DNA of 64,000 nt. It comes from Cyclina sinensis. Its lineage: Eukaryota > Mollusca > Bivalvia > Venerida > Veneridae. Positions 11,294 to 23,955 of the stretch are shown piece by piece. A model generated the notes under the pieces. It was not told the origin of the DNA. It ran no database searches and saw nothing but the letters and a program-made list of their open reading frames with translations. Every line of letters starts with the position of its first letter. The stretch's first letter is position 1. A program made the translations under genes and the position numbers. The DNA is taken from the NCBI GenBank assembly GCA_012932295.1, contig JAAONU010000001.1, forward strand, positions 7,711,104 to 7,775,103, in the 5' to 3' direction.

Positions 11294-12425
11294 AGCTCAC
11301 TAGAGCCGAAGGTTTAGGGAGAGCTATTAATATTGGTAGGGTGATAGTCTGTCATCCGCTGTCAACAAAAGTCTTCTGCTTTGAAAGTATTGGTCAGATT
11401 TAGTTCAAATTTGCTATGTAGCTTTCTTGTGATGTTCTTACTGCAAACTGCTCATATCATATTGCATGGCCACTTTTAGTGCCTACCAGAGCTGAAAAAA
11501 GACAAATGTTTTCAACATCTTCTTCTGGTGAACAGGTGGATAGATCATCACCAAAATTTGTTTGTAGCATTCCCAGATCAAATTTGCTCAAATAAATTTG
11601 GCTGACCTTTTAAGGGGTCGGTACCGCTAAAATAATATACCTCAAAACATGTTCTTCTCATGAACGAATGGATTGATCATTGCCAAATTTGGCTTGAAGA
11701 ATTCTTAGAATGTCTGCTATCAAATTTGCTCAAATAATTTTGCGCTGAAAATAGAAATACCTTTAAACATTTTCTAATGATGGACCAATTAGAAGTTTGG
11801 TCATCACGAAGTTTATTTGATTGATCCTTAGAAGGTCTTCTTTCAATTTTTCTCATAATAATTTGGTCTGCTTCTTTTAGGAGCCGTTAGAGCAATACAC
11901 AGAAATACCTTAAACTGACTTTTTTCTCTCGAACCGTTGGATCAAACTTGATCAGTAGCATTCACAAGTGGTCCTCTGTCAAATTTGCTAAAATGAATTC
12001 GGTTGGTCCTTATTTAGGGTCGTTAGAGCAAAGAAGAAAACTTCTTCTCATGATTCAGTGGATTGATCATCCCTAAGTTAGTCTGTGGCATCTTTAGATG
12101 GTCTTCTATCAAGTTTGCTCAAATAAAATATGTAGTATGCTCCTTTTAGGGGTAGTGAGGGCTTTATAGAAATAACGTAAAATAATATTTTTCTTGATCT
12201 AACAATGTGATCATCACCAAACTTAGTCTGTATCATTCTTAGATTGTCTCCTATCATTTTGATTCAAATAAATTTGGCCGACTCCTTATAGGGACCGTTA
12301 GAGCTGAAAACAAAAATCCTTTTAAACAGCTTCTTCACACAAACCAATGGATGGGTTGTTATTGGTTTTCTTTTGTAGTATCCTGTGATTGTCTCATATC
12401 AAGTTTTTTGTATTGTTTTATCTGC
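11294..12425. repeat. 1.1-kb mollusc-type interspersed repeat with about 110-130-bp internal period
   Basis: It begins TTTTAGCTCACTAGAGCCGAAGG. The block 'atcatcaccaaatttg...tagcattcttagatggtctcctatcaaatttgctcaaataaatttggc...ttttaggggtcgttagagc' then recurs about eight times with heavy divergence. It ends near CTTCGAAGTGACGAAGTGAACC. It has no coding capacity. Confidence 0.7.
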
Positions 12426-12569
12426 TTCGAAGTGACGAAGTGAACCTTTATTGTTTTGTCAAATGAACAACTTCTTAATGTGAACTTAAAAAACTTCAAC
12501 TATAATGCAATATGTACCATACTTTGATTACCTTATTGACGCATATCATAAAAAATACTAAATTCTTTC

Positions 12570-13150
12570 TTTTGTTTTTTCTCATCACTTTAAATTTCCT
12601 GACATGTTCAAATACACTTATCACTTCAAATATACAGCATAGAAATAAATAAACTTTTATTTAAATGAAAATAAGGAAACAGCAAATAAGATGCATGTGG
12701 GAGCAAGAATAAACATTTTTCTGAATAAAAAGCAGTATAGCTATATAGTGATAAATAATCAAAATCCTACTCTTATTTGATGAGCTCAAACAAAACAGAC
12801 TACACAGTAATTTAAGTTTCTTAATCTGAGGCCTGTGTGATAGAATGTATTTCATTCAGCCACAGATCGCCTGTACTGTTAATTGTTATTTCCATCATAA
12901 ATATTTGACCATAACGGAGAATATAAAATTATTTAAAATTATTTAGCAATAACATAGCTATGATATATCATTTCCCACGGCTACTGCATTTATAACCAGC
13001 TGTTACAACTTTGATATCTGTCTATAGCTAAGGAAAACAATGCTATACAACTAATTATACCCACAACAGTTGATTTAAATGTCTAATATCCAGCTGACGT
13101 GTAAATTTCATGCATGACAGTGTTACCTTAAAATGCATTCGAAACTTACA
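12570..13150 (+). repeat. Local duplication, copy 2 (pairs with 7000-7570)
   Basis: This matches copy 1 as described there. It is followed at 13480-13640 by sequence matching 9480-9620. Confidence 0.6.
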
Positions 13151-13557
13151 TTTTATTGCTTTAGATTAATTGGACGGCAGAAAATTAAGAATACAGGGAA
13201 GCAAATACAACAGAGATGAAACTTAAGTCAAAACACTTCCTATGCTTGAACTCTTCCTTTAAGGGTTATGATAAGGTATTAGCAACTAATACCGTTGTTA
13301 ATAATGTGGTTGTTCGCATTATACATTAAAGTTGTCGAATTTAGCTTTAAAGATGTTTTATTAGTTAAAAGCTATCTGTTTTACATCGATTGAGAATGAA
13401 TATTGATTCTTACATTAAACCCAGTCGAAGAACGCCAAGGTCTCTGACACTTTGACATCTTTTTGATTTCCGCGCACGCCAAAGTCGGGTACAGATTCGG
13501 GTATTTCTTGTGCCCTATTTCAAACTATATCAGTTTTACCTCCATTTTCAGAAAACA

Positions 13558-14287
13558 ATGAGCAAACAAAGGAAAACAAAAGTTACAGTAATTTTAGCAT
13601 TGGTAAGTAGATGATAAATGTTTTTTTTTGGCGGACTCTTACTTATTTCATTTCTTTCCGCACAAAAATATTTACAATAGTGACCCAATATATTCTCTGT
13701 TAAAGGACTGTGCATAATTTAGGTGTAACGTTCTATAAGTACAGAATATATAAATAAGTGCTGTTAGTGCAAACTGTGACGTTGCAGCAAGGTGCGAGCG
13801 ACTGCACTATATTGTATATTATATTTTTATAAGCATTGCTCAATAAGACAAACTGTAAAACAATATCTTGTATTAGTATCTGAATGTCTTATCTTATCTT
13901 AACATAAGGCTAAGTTTGTCATGCCGCTGTATTATAAATGTACTAGCATTCTTTACCGATCAAGCTTCTGATAATAAGTTGTCTTAACTTTAACGGTATT
14001 ATCGTTTTACACAAGGTCTTCAAAGTTGAACCAGTTTAACCATGATTGAATCCAAACAGATCAAAGCGCATTTTTGATTAGCTACAGACTATCTATGACA
14101 GTCATAACGCGGTTATACTACATGTTATCACAAATATGATCACACGGATTGCTTTGAAGTATATTTAAAGACTAAAATATGTTATATACTTTTAGGTATA
14201 AAGTCTGATGACGCATATGCCGGATTTGATCTTGAATTTGGAGTTGACAGCATAGAAGGAGGGGCGGCAGAAGAAGGGGAACAATGA
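13558..14287 (+). CDS. Candidate two-exon small ORF
   Basis: Exon 1 (13558-13602) follows TTTTCAG|AAAACA and reads ATG plus 14 codons (MSKQRKTKVTVILAL) to a good donor, TTG|GTAAGT, in phase 0. A downstream segment at 14204-14287, after ATAAAG, is open in phase 0 and reads SDDAYAGFDLEFGVDSIEGG, ending in an acidic tail and TGA. The joined product would be 42 residues. The stronger-looking acceptor (TTTTAG at 14190-14195) would instead give an immediate stop, so the model is fragile. The equivalent of exon 1 in copy 1 (about 9556-9602) is not open. The family is not recognised. Confidence 0.2.
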
Positions 14288-16324
14288 AGATTTGTTAAGG
14301 GTATACTGTAAGACGATAGTCAAAGGTCATATTGTCAGTGGCTATTATATAGCATTTTACTTATAACATTCTAACTCCTGCATTTGCGATTTTCGTCTAT
14401 TCCTTTGAGAAACTATTTTTCATTAGAGTTTCTGCTCACAATATCCCCATATTACCAAATAACTGTACCCCCGTTTGGAACATATTACATTCGAATAGCT
14501 ACAAATAAACACTGTTCCGTTCCAAATGTTAAACTGCTCTAAATGCTAAACGCTGCACCATTTCTTTGAAAACCTGCACTGTATGTTTCGTTAGGGCAAA
14601 ACTACAGAAAAATGCAGCGTTTAGGGCGCTTTCAGACAAACACTGATAGAACGCTGATAGTTTAGATGCATGACGAGAAATCTGCATAATTATATATTGT
14701 GAGTAAAGTCGAAAAATATGTTGCTTTTTAATTAACTAAAAAAAAGGTTAAAAGATAGAAAAAGATCAGATTACACCATATATGAGTATTGTTACGATAA
14801 TAAGTTGTTAAATCACTGTTGCTCACTGTAAGTAAAATTTTTGTACGAGTCACGTTTTCATAAATCATGTTAAAAGTTTTTGCTCGATTGACGTATTTAA
14901 TAACGTGAAACAAAATGATTATTCTATAGATTATTCTATTGCGTTTTTTCACAAGCATGTTATTCCTTAACGAACACAATCATCAATTTTGAGATCAATA
15001 ACGGTACAGAACTATTTCGTAAAGAAATGTTTACATTATCTGTAGACTGCAGAAACCTGTTTCCGTTTCGGTTAAGGAGAACACATTTATTTCATATGTA
15101 GTCTTACACATTGCCGTTGACTTTGCAGAAACTTATTTCATTTTGATTAAAATAAATCAATCAGTTATGAACACGTTTATATTCTCTTAAGAGGTAAAGA
15201 TTGCCATGGACTTTGCAGAAACCTGTTTCAGTTTTGATTAAATGAACAAATCAGTTACGAACACATTTATATTCTCTGTAGAGGTAAAGATTGTCGTCCA
15301 CTTAGCAGAGACCTATTCTTAATGCGAGCAATATCTACTGCGATTAATTTGAAACTTTCTATTGATGGTAGATATTGTGTGAGGTAATGTACTTTTTACA
15401 AGTACAGCCTTCAAAGTATCAAATCTCATCTTCAAAACATGGTGAAAGTTTTTACTATATTACATTACATTACACAATTTAGTAAATTAGCTAACGGTAC
15501 ATTCTGTTCAAACACCACAAAATAAAATGTAGGTCTTCATACAAAGTGTTCCGCAGTTTGATCCATTTCAGATGTTGGAATGATTAAAAAGTCTTTATTT
15601 TAAAAGAAAACTTAAATGTATATGACTATGAACACAAGACTTAAATTTGCGATGAAACCATTTCCTGCATCGATTATAGACACTTTGTTTATCGATTATT
15701 CACAAAAATACCATTGAACGCTGAAGGTACAAACTCTCTCATAAAATGCATGCAAGTATCTTTAATTATTATTATTATTATTATTATTATTGTGGTTGTT
15801 ATTATTATTCTGACACTTTACATTAAACTTTCCAGAAAAAAAGTATTTTCAAACGAAAAATGTGTTTGGTTAATTGAATACTTTACGATAAACATGTTCA
15901 ACTATGGCGTGTAAAACAGATATATTTGTTCAATGTAAAAAAAGGTTAAGATTTTAACATTTTTATTCAATCCCGTAAAATAAATTTGTAAATTGTAAAT
16001 TCTTATATATCTATTTAATCTTTAAAGTATTTATTAAAAAATCGAAATATTTGTTTCATGTGATCAAAAAATATTATTGATAAATATCAAACTTTTAAAA
16101 TATTTATTTTTATATGACGAAATACTTTACATAAAGATCATTCAATATGTCTTCTTAATGCTTACGTTCATTCAAACAAATCATGTCACTAAAAATCAAA
16201 ATATATGTTTGCAGTAAGCTAGATATTTAGGCAAAAATAAATACATGTATATTCGTTCGATGTTTTAGAAAATAAATTTTCAATAATTGATTTCTTAGAA
16301 AGATAGGTAATTGTAACGAGTTAT

Positions 16325-16430
16325 TTGATTGGTTCACCTTTCCGTGAAGATGGCGGCACCTAAGTTAAAACAAAACTGATTATTTCTTGACTTACTGGTC
16401 AGGAGGCTGCTATATTTTATTTTGACGTCG
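16325..16430 (+). promoter_or_regulatory. Promoter-like cluster: inverted CCAAT, YY1-like and CRE-like sites
   Basis: In a locally less AT-rich patch, GATTGG (inverted CCAAT) at 16327, GAAGATGGCGGCACC (YY1-like) at 16347 and TGACGTCG (CRE-like) at 16422 lie within 105 bp. The downstream ATG frame stops after nine codons. No transcript can be assigned, so this is only a motif-level suggestion. Confidence 0.2.
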
Positions 16431-19066
16431 CTCATAATAAAACAGCAACGTCCCCTGATTCAAATTTTCGAACAATTAGTTTTAGAACTTAAAGCAAAAT
16501 ATAAATATTTCGATCATCAAATGAATATAACGACTCACGAGTTTTTTTTCCTATCACGTTTTAATTAATGTTAAACATTTTACAGGATGAATAGAAGTAT
16601 TCAGAAAGTCGAATGAAAATATCAAAACTTTTGAACACATTATTTTTCATTTAAAACAAATATTTTGTTTTGCAATTATGTGTTACAGAATTTAATAAAT
16701 AGATATATATAAGAAAATACAATAATATATATATGATAATAATTAATATATTAAAAGATTTATTCAAACTGACTAAAGTTCTTACATTACAAATTTTTAC
16801 GGGATTGAATAAATATATCAATGTAAATATTTTCAACTTAATATGTACAATTGCACCACATTACACGCTATGTTCCACACCTAATTAAAATGATTAAAAC
16901 TGTTCTTAACAATAGTGTTATAAAAATGATGCACAGAAGAAATTGTAAGATATAATATGAACAAAAAAGGGTGTGTTAAGGGTTTCCATTGTGCAAAATC
17001 AGGTATTTTGACATATGACAGATAACACCTTTGTTCACTTCCGTTTATTTAATTGCAAAATTCTGAAGAAGACTCAAGTCGAAAGCTAAATACTCTGTGT
17101 TTGTTTTTCGTATATATGAGCAATAACATACTTTTGTCCAAATACTTGCGTCCTATTTTTTCATAAATGTTAGAAAAAATAAAAGAAGAGCTATAAGAAC
17201 ATACTGAATATTTAATATTACAGGAGGCTACCTTTCAACAGATTAGTTCAACAGATCCGTCTGGACACTTTAAAAAAATAAATTTCTCGTTACTGTAAAT
17301 ATATTTCACAGGTAATTTATTGTGACTGGTGTTTTCATATTCCACAGGACATGATTCTGAAAAGCTGTATGTTTCCTCGCAGTTTGATTTTAGATACATT
17401 ATCTAATCCTGATCAAAGTTGGAAAAAAACATAAGACGCCCCGGAATTACATTCTGTATAATAAAGTGCTTGTTTATTGTAGTTACATCCTAAATGACAA
17501 GGCTACTTGGAAACACCTACATTCTTGAATATTACTCCCCGAATTATTATCCCAATATGTAACGTAATAATAAGAGGAACTATCGTCTTCCAGTCTTTAC
17601 CTAACTGGCGGCTCAACAGTCGGCCTCGTCAGATTGTAAGGTATCATGCACAAAATTATCCCATTAAGAAACAGACATCTGACATTATGCATATTATGTG
17701 TGAAAACAAAAAACAAACTTCACAAACAATATCAAAGTGATCTTTAAGTCGACGTTTTAAGTCGAAGATCTTAAATGGACACGTTATGTCTATAGATCTT
17801 CTTTTGTATAATATTTGAAAAATTTGGAACAAAAAACAAAACAAAAAAATCTTAAGAACTGGAACTACAATAAAGTGGTTTACTTTTTGTGTTATGATCA
17901 TACTAACCAATTTGAGCATATTAAGCATTCAAATAGTATTAAACTCTTAGTATTAAACGCCCGCAGTCAATAAAAATAATTTCTGAATTTCAAAATTTTC
18001 AATTTCTGATAACCTTAAAAAACAAAGGGAACGTGGGTAATTCTTTTCTTAACTCCTCTTCGTTTAAAGTCAGTTTTTGTCGTTCTTGAAATGTTATGTT
18101 ACATCTGGAACTGATTGGTAACTCGTATATATCTTTATAACACTAGAAATTGTGGATAAGGATTCTTTTTTTATTTGTATCTATTTTATTTTAGTTTAGT
18201 TTACTATTTTATCAATTTTTAATACTCATTCCCATAAACAGCAAAAAACACAATATCTTGTAATAAAATCTAAAATAAAATATTTGGACGAGAAATTCCA
18301 TAGTACCGATATTTTCTGCTAGACGGAGTCTGAATTATATAGAGTTTTGTATGATAGTAAATGTAAATAATTGGAATGACAAAAGTACAAATCGAGGTTC
18401 ATTTTCGAACCAGGTAGTTAAAACGCAAACATCGCGGCGTTCAAGTTAATTTTAAGTGTTCAAGTTATAACCTTTAAGGAAAGGCTTTTAATCAAACGCT
18501 CTACTAACAAAGTGAATGTTCAAATGTTCAATTTTGTAAAAGACCAATAAAGGTACAGCACCTAGAAGGCACGAGGGGCGATCAAAAACGTGCAATATGA
18601 TTATATTAAAGTTATATGAAAGTAGCATTCTGTCTACAAATCAAACAAGTATTTGACAACAAATTGAGAACACCGAAAGGCACCGAAAGGCACAGTCGGC
18701 AGTAAAAGGTGGCGAAAAGCATGTTAAGACTCTAGATATACTAATATTTCATTGCGTCATCTCTTCACAATGTCTTTTTATTCAAGTTTAAAATGGGTGT
18801 TAAAATGAAAGTTTTATGAAGAAGAACAAATAAACTTTCAAATTGTTTGATGGCATGAGTAGGACTATCACGACTTCTTTTCACAATAACTTACGAGTAT
18901 TTGCTGATTGCTAAATATATTCCTAGATTCGCCGAGATATTCCGATTGAATATGCGGACCTATTGTTGCAAACGAGAGGTCCCAATTCGGAAATGATTTC
19001 CGATCAATACTTCAAAAGCAGCTACACCCAGGACCTTCAAACTATTAAGGATGATTGGGCAGGATG

Positions 19067-19076
19067 AGTCGATGGA
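19067..19076. other. Placeholder-free note: conserved proximal 5' flank of lectin A
   Basis: About 330 bp before the lectin A start (18890-19221) match 31650-31982 better than more distal flank does, which suggests a shared promoter and 5' UTR. No canonical TATA box is obvious at a fixed spacing. Confidence 0.3.
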
Positions 19077-19166
19077 CGCTATTGATTTTTAACCCAAAGT
19101 TTCAAAGCTTGCTGTCAAGTTTTGTGGACATTTTTGTCAACCCTCAAATTACCAATGAATTATCGT

Positions 19167-19176
19167 AGTAATTACT
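19167..19176. promoter_or_regulatory. TAAT/ATTA palindrome upstream of lectin A
   Basis: AGTAATTACT is a 10-bp perfect palindrome 46 bp before the ATG. The aligned site in copy B (31925-31936) is TGGTAATTACCA, also palindromic. The core GTAATTAC looks like a homeodomain site. Function is inferred only. Confidence 0.3.
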
Positions 19177-19221
19177 GTAAGGATGAAACGATGATCAGGT
19201 ACTAGTTGCCGAGCTTTGGAT

Positions 19222-22200
19222 ATGACGCATTTTTTCTCGCCTTTGTTGTTCCTTTTGTTCATAAAATTTGTTTATTCGGATACATTCTCCAAAAGTATCA
19301 GTGTCCAGTTCGGAAAGAAGGACAGTGGAACGGCTATTATATTGTCATTAGAACAAGAAAGTAAATATATGTGCGCAGTGCAATGTCTTAATCTGAAGGC
19401 ATGCTTGGCAGTAGTATACGATAGTGATAGACGACTGTGCTCTTTCCTTAACTCAAATGCAACGTTAGTTGACACAACTGACCTTCGAATGTTATATTTA
19501 TTTATTGGTGGTAAGTTTTGATTTACAGTATTAGCTATCTTTGTATAAATGTTCTGAATTTTGTATACAGGTTCTGTATTTTGCTGAACAGTAATAAATA
19601 AGCAATTACGCTCATTCCTGCAGTTGTTAAATATCTTAAAATACGTAGAAAAATTAAAGCTTTCGTATAATATGTAAGAATGACTTCTTAGTCAGTTGAT
19701 CAGTAAATAGGTGTAGGTAGCAAATATCACACAGTCTATACGTTTTATTTTAAGACCATTGCAATGACGGCTGGATCCAGTTCGGTGACTCTTGCTACCT
19801 ATTTGGAGACCAAACATTCACATGGGCAGGAGCATTGGTAAGTTTTCTTGATAAATAAGCCTGCAGCCGATGCTTCGGCTTGTATTTCGACAGATGATAG
19901 GCTCGTGATCAGAAAGATGAAATAGTTTTAGGTTTATAAATACAAGTATGGGACATCTGTGAAAGAAGTAGTAACTGTTGAAAAATTACGGCATTAATGC
20001 AATCACCAGATACTATAAACAAAGAAATAGATTACGTTATATTACAACTGCATAAATCTGACATCTGCTTCGTATCAAAGAGTGATCCTTTTCGTAGGAC
20101 ATGAAGTTACTGTGGTCTGCAACATTCTAAAAAAATCAACTTCGATCTGTACTTATCGTGTTTCCTATCGGTGTTTGTCAATCTCTTTTTCTCACGATAA
20201 ATTCGGAAACTCGAATTTCATTCAACGCGCAATTCAAGAAAATGTCCAGTGCACATTCTTGAAATATAGAAAGGAAAGTATGGCCAATAAATCCGAAACA
20301 GCAAGAACAATTTTCTTTTTCTTATAGCATATGATAGTACTGCTTACAACCTTTTCTTTTTGCTTCTCATTGAGCAACACATAACTTTTGTCATGATTGT
20401 TTAATAAAATTGCTGATAGCAATGAACATAACGATGTTTTGGAAACAATGGCTGCAACCTTAAAGATCAAGATGCCTCTCACGACCTTGATGTTGTTTTC
20501 GATAAAATCGCATACAAGCTGGATCATGGTTCTTTTGATAAAATTGCTAAAACCTTGATCACTTTCCTTTCATAAAATCGCTAATAACTACATGTAGATC
20601 ATGATGCTTTTGGCAAAATCGTTACAACCTTGATTATGTTTCTTTTGGCAAAATTGCTACAACATTGATCACGTTTTTTACATTTTTATATTTTCTATTT
20701 TGTTTTCTTATTTTATTTAATTTTTATTTATTTATTCATTTATTTATCTAAATTAAATCTTTTTTTTTTTGAAAAAAAAATGCGAACGACTTTTAAGTTT
20801 ATGTTACGTTTAATCAAATCTTTGCCAACTATGACACAACTTTAGAAAGAATTTACGTTACTGATCATTTTGCCTAACAAATATTTACATACAACGCTAG
20901 AATTTGTTTATGTTTACAGGATTTCTGCAAATCGGAGGGCGCTACATTAGTTGAGATCGAAACGCCGTCAGAAAATTCATTCGTGCAGAACAGATTAAGC
21001 GCCATCACCAGTACGTTTTTTTCCTCTCCTCTATACAAAGTCATTTTTTTCAACTGAAATCATCGTCGTCATTATCATATTTTTGCTTTGAGAATTCATT
21101 AACGTTAAAAGTGAAATAAATATTTATCAGTTACAAAAAGCCACAGGGAATTATATAATCCTGCCTGTATGTCGTTGCTGAGCGACTTCAGTCACACCGG
21201 GATCTCATACAATGAGCAATTTATACCCTTATTAATCATATGATTTGTTGTATATAAATTTTTAAAATCAAATTGCAGTTGTTTTATTTTCTTCTATTTT
21301 CTTAAAATGTTTGATCATGTGAAATAGTTTACAGTTGATAGAGCCTTTGATAGAAGCAATAAACAACTAGAAAAATTAATAGAATGTTCAGCTAGACATA
21401 TAACCATCGAGGGAATCCAGCAACTTTAAAAAAGAGAATGATAAAAATGTTAATCATAGCAAGTGATCAGATTTTGACTATCAGATTCAATGGTTTCTCT
21501 AAAAACACTTAGAGATCTTTGTGCTGGTATTGCCATCAGCATACGGCATAATTATAGAGAGTTGATCTATGGACAAAGTAGAAAATATTATTTAGGAAAT
21601 TATCAAATATAAGAGACCCTAGGATTTAGCTCTGGGGAACCCCTTTAAGGAGTTCTTGCCATGTACTGGTGGCATATCTGAGTTTGACTCTTTGCGCTCT
21701 GTGTGATAGGTAATCTATCATACGTCAAGTGCTAAAGACTGTATTACTTTTGTTAAAAATAGGTTTTGTAAATTTAAAAATAAAAGATTATAGTCAATGT
21801 AAGTAAACTATTATATCATATGTTCTTTTGAATTGCTAAAAATAAATTTCCTTGGATTCTTAGTTTTTGTGTTGTTAGATGTATTTCTAGATTTTTTTCA
21901 AGTGCTAAAACTATCATGTCTTTATAAAAATAGTTTTTGTCGACTGAAAAAAAAAATCAAAACATTTTTCTTAATATGTTTCTATAACGTTAACAGAAAT
22001 ATCAAATTGTTTCGACATTCAAATAGATTGACAGATTACTGACAAGTTTGCTTTTTCTTAAAATACTCGTATAAATACATCTATTTGTGCAACCATTATT
22101 TATAGAATAAAGTCATATGACCTTTTATGCACTTTTTATCTTCAACATAAGCTGTTAGGATTTGTTTTAGATCCAAAACATTGGATAGGAATGACAGACT

Positions 22201-23955
22201 TTGACCAAGAGGATGTATGGGTGTGGGCAAGTGGTGTGACTGTAGGTTACATAGACTGGGGAGATCTCCAACCAAACAACGGCCGTGTTTCAAACTGCGG
22301 GGCAATCTGGGCAAGCTTTGGCTACAAATGGGTCGACGAATCGTGTGACAACCAGTTTCACCCTATTTGCGAAAAGTCGTAAGTTTTGCGTAATTGTTTT
22401 TAGATATAAAAATGTATATCAGTTTATAATCGCCACAGTAACATTAATTTTGTTGCAGTAGATTTATTTGTTCGTGCCACCAGTAGTTAGACATTTCGTT
22501 GAAAGACATCTCGTCGAGTGTGACAATTGGTCGAATCCGACATTTGATAGAATTGAACAACTTGTAGAATGTGACAATTGGTCGAATTTATTTCATGTCG
22601 AAAAGTGTCGAAAAATTGTCGAAAATTTGTAAATTTTGTCGAAAAATAAATGTAAGAAAAAACAAAAAATACAGGTCAAAATATATGACATTCTTTTTTT
22701 ACATAGCTGTTCTTGATTATGAAAAAGAACTATTTCGTGAGTTAATCAAGTTATCACCAATGTGTATGTCATAACATGCGTAAGTTCACTATTTCAATAT
22801 CAATTATCAATATCTGATGTTATAAGCGATTCCTCGAAGGAAATACATGAAATCTTTGTTGTCAACATCCCTTACAATATGAAGTATCTTCTTATTGGTC
22901 TTCTTAACCTGAAAAAAGTAATAACACATGAATAATGTCGTAGATGCCGTTATATATAGGGTGGCTTTCAAATTAACTCCGAGTTTATAAGAAAAATATT
23001 ACCTGTTGTCGCATCTCATTTGGCTTTTCTCCTGCAACTAGCTGTTCAACGACAGTCTCCGTCCTTGCTTGTTTCCCTTTGAGTTTTGTTATGAATTCGA
23101 ATATGTTTGGGTGATGTTTATCGACAATAGTCTTGAATCGCCTGTGCCATTCCTCCAGATGATTGTTCGTATGTGGCTCGTTAGCAAGAGTGCGGCTGTT
23201 GACATTCCAAAGGGATGGTTTGAATAGAGGGTTGCGCCACTGACGTTTGAATAATCTGGTTTATTATCCATTATAGCTAACTTCAAACTAAAAAATGACC
23301 AAATATTTTTATAAATTATGGAGTAAGATATTTTCTTGTGAAACAGTTCACTCAAACTTTTTAATTTTTTTTCCATATGTTTCATAGTTACGGTAGTTTT
23401 GACCAAGCTGATCATTATTCATATTTACTTACCATTATAGCCATCTAATCAAGCGCGCCCCAGAATTTATGTGGTGGGGGATTTCAATTGTTGTAGGATA
23501 AAAATTTATTTTCGATCAATTGTCGCAGTGTTACAAATTACTTTCGATCAGTTGTCGTAGTGGATACTGATCAGGGCAAATTGATATTTTTCCATTTTTC
23601 CCTTCGACTCTTTAAGTAACTTTTAGTTCGAGTCTGCATCTTCTTAGATACAAAATTCTAATTCTAAAGTAAACAGTATATCACAGCCTCAGGCAAACTA
23701 GAGTTTAATTTGTTGATGCTTCAGAGCAAAACGATCGTAATCAGCAGTTTATCTCTTTATTTGTTTTACTAAAGCAGAATGGTCAAAATGGAAGCATATA
23801 AAATATGTTTTTAGCATTGTGATATTTAATTTCTTTTTCAATGTAAATGACATATACTTATTCTTTATCTGCAAAGAGAAAATAAGCTACTGCTGGCAGA
23901 ATAACGGTTATCATAATTGTTTTTCATCTTTTTCAGATCATCAAGTGCTCCTTGA
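19222..23955 (+). CDS. Secreted PAN/apple-like plus C-type lectin protein, copy A
   Basis: Exons are 19222-19510, 19755-19837, 20920-21010, 22171-22378 and 23937-23955. All have GT/AG ends and compatible phases (1, 0, 1, 2) and give 229 residues. Residues 1-19 are a signal peptide (cleavage near VYS|D). Residues about 20-95 resemble an apple/PAN module, with C51, C55, C61 and C73. Residues 97-224 are a long-form C-type lectin domain with six Cys (99, 110, 127, 197, 213, 221), WIG at 159-161, QPNN at 188-191 and WVD at 208-210. QPN and WVD stand where sugar-binding lectins usually have EPN or QPD and WND, so calcium-dependent glycan binding is plausible but altered. The last exon only adds SSSAP and TGA. 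The likely role is a secreted pattern-recognition lectin. A polyadenylation signal, AATAAA, is at 24094. The TTG six bases before the ATG was not used as start. Confidence 0.88.
20480..20672. repeat. Intron 2 minisatellite (about 55 bp unit), lectin A
   Basis: Four or five degenerate copies of 'aaccttgatcatgtttcttttgataaaattgctac' occur. The orthologous array is in intron 2 of copy B (33255-33415), so it predates the duplication. Confidence 0.55.
22490..23570 (-). mobile_element. MULE-like DNA transposon remnant in intron 4 of lectin A
   Basis: Two direct copies of GTGTGACAATTGGTCGAAT (22519, 22570) face two inverted copies of the related TTCGATCAATTGTCGCAGTG and TTCGATCAGTTGTCGTAGTG (23511-23562). 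The element is therefore bounded by iterated-motif inverted repeats. Between them on the minus strand is coding sequence of a MULE transposase C-terminus. Copy B intron 4 lacks the element. No convincing target duplication was found, so the outer limits are approximate. Confidence 0.65.
22807..23251 (-). pseudogene. MULE transposase C-terminal fragment (two exons)
   Basis: Exon a (23251-23003) reads RQWRNPLFKPSLWNVNSRT, then PHTNNHLEEWHRRFK and HHPNIFEFITKLKGKQ. A donor CAG|GTAATA leads to a 94-bp intron and exon b (22908-22807), which reads VKKTNKKILHIVRD and ends in TGA. The pattern LWN...RTNN-x-x-E-x-WH-x-x-F...HHP is typical of the C-terminus of animal Mutator-like transposases, downstream of the catalytic core. 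The DDE residues and zinc-finger parts are absent; sequence above 23251 is not coding. It is a dead fragment, but these two exons have few breaks. Confidence 0.7.

Larger units (their letters stand above)
14500..19221. other. 5' flank of lectin gene A, no exon recognised
   Basis: The stretch is AT-rich, with an (ATT)n tract at 15763-15790. Much of it is alignable with 25.9-27.8 and 30.2-32.0 kb. It encodes nothing that I can support. Confidence 0.5.
14394..23955 (+). repeat. Tandem duplicated lectin unit, copy A
   Basis: This is a head-to-tail duplicate of 24212-38436. The match starts at CCCCCGTTTGGAACATATTA (14468) against CCCCCATTTGTAACGTATTA (24287). It continues through the (ATT)n block (15763 against 26606), the 5' flank (17700 against 30240; 18570 against 31000), all five lectin exons and most intron sequence. 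Copy A alone has the MULE fragment in intron 4. Copy B alone has the 24.39-25.88 kb repeat, the 27.9-30.2 kb element and the SINE at 31.1 kb. Confidence 0.85.

Noticed and set aside
19216..19221. Upstream TTG start for lectin A (and 31965 for lectin B)
   Set aside because: The ATGs at 19222 and 31983 align between copies and begin clean signal peptides.
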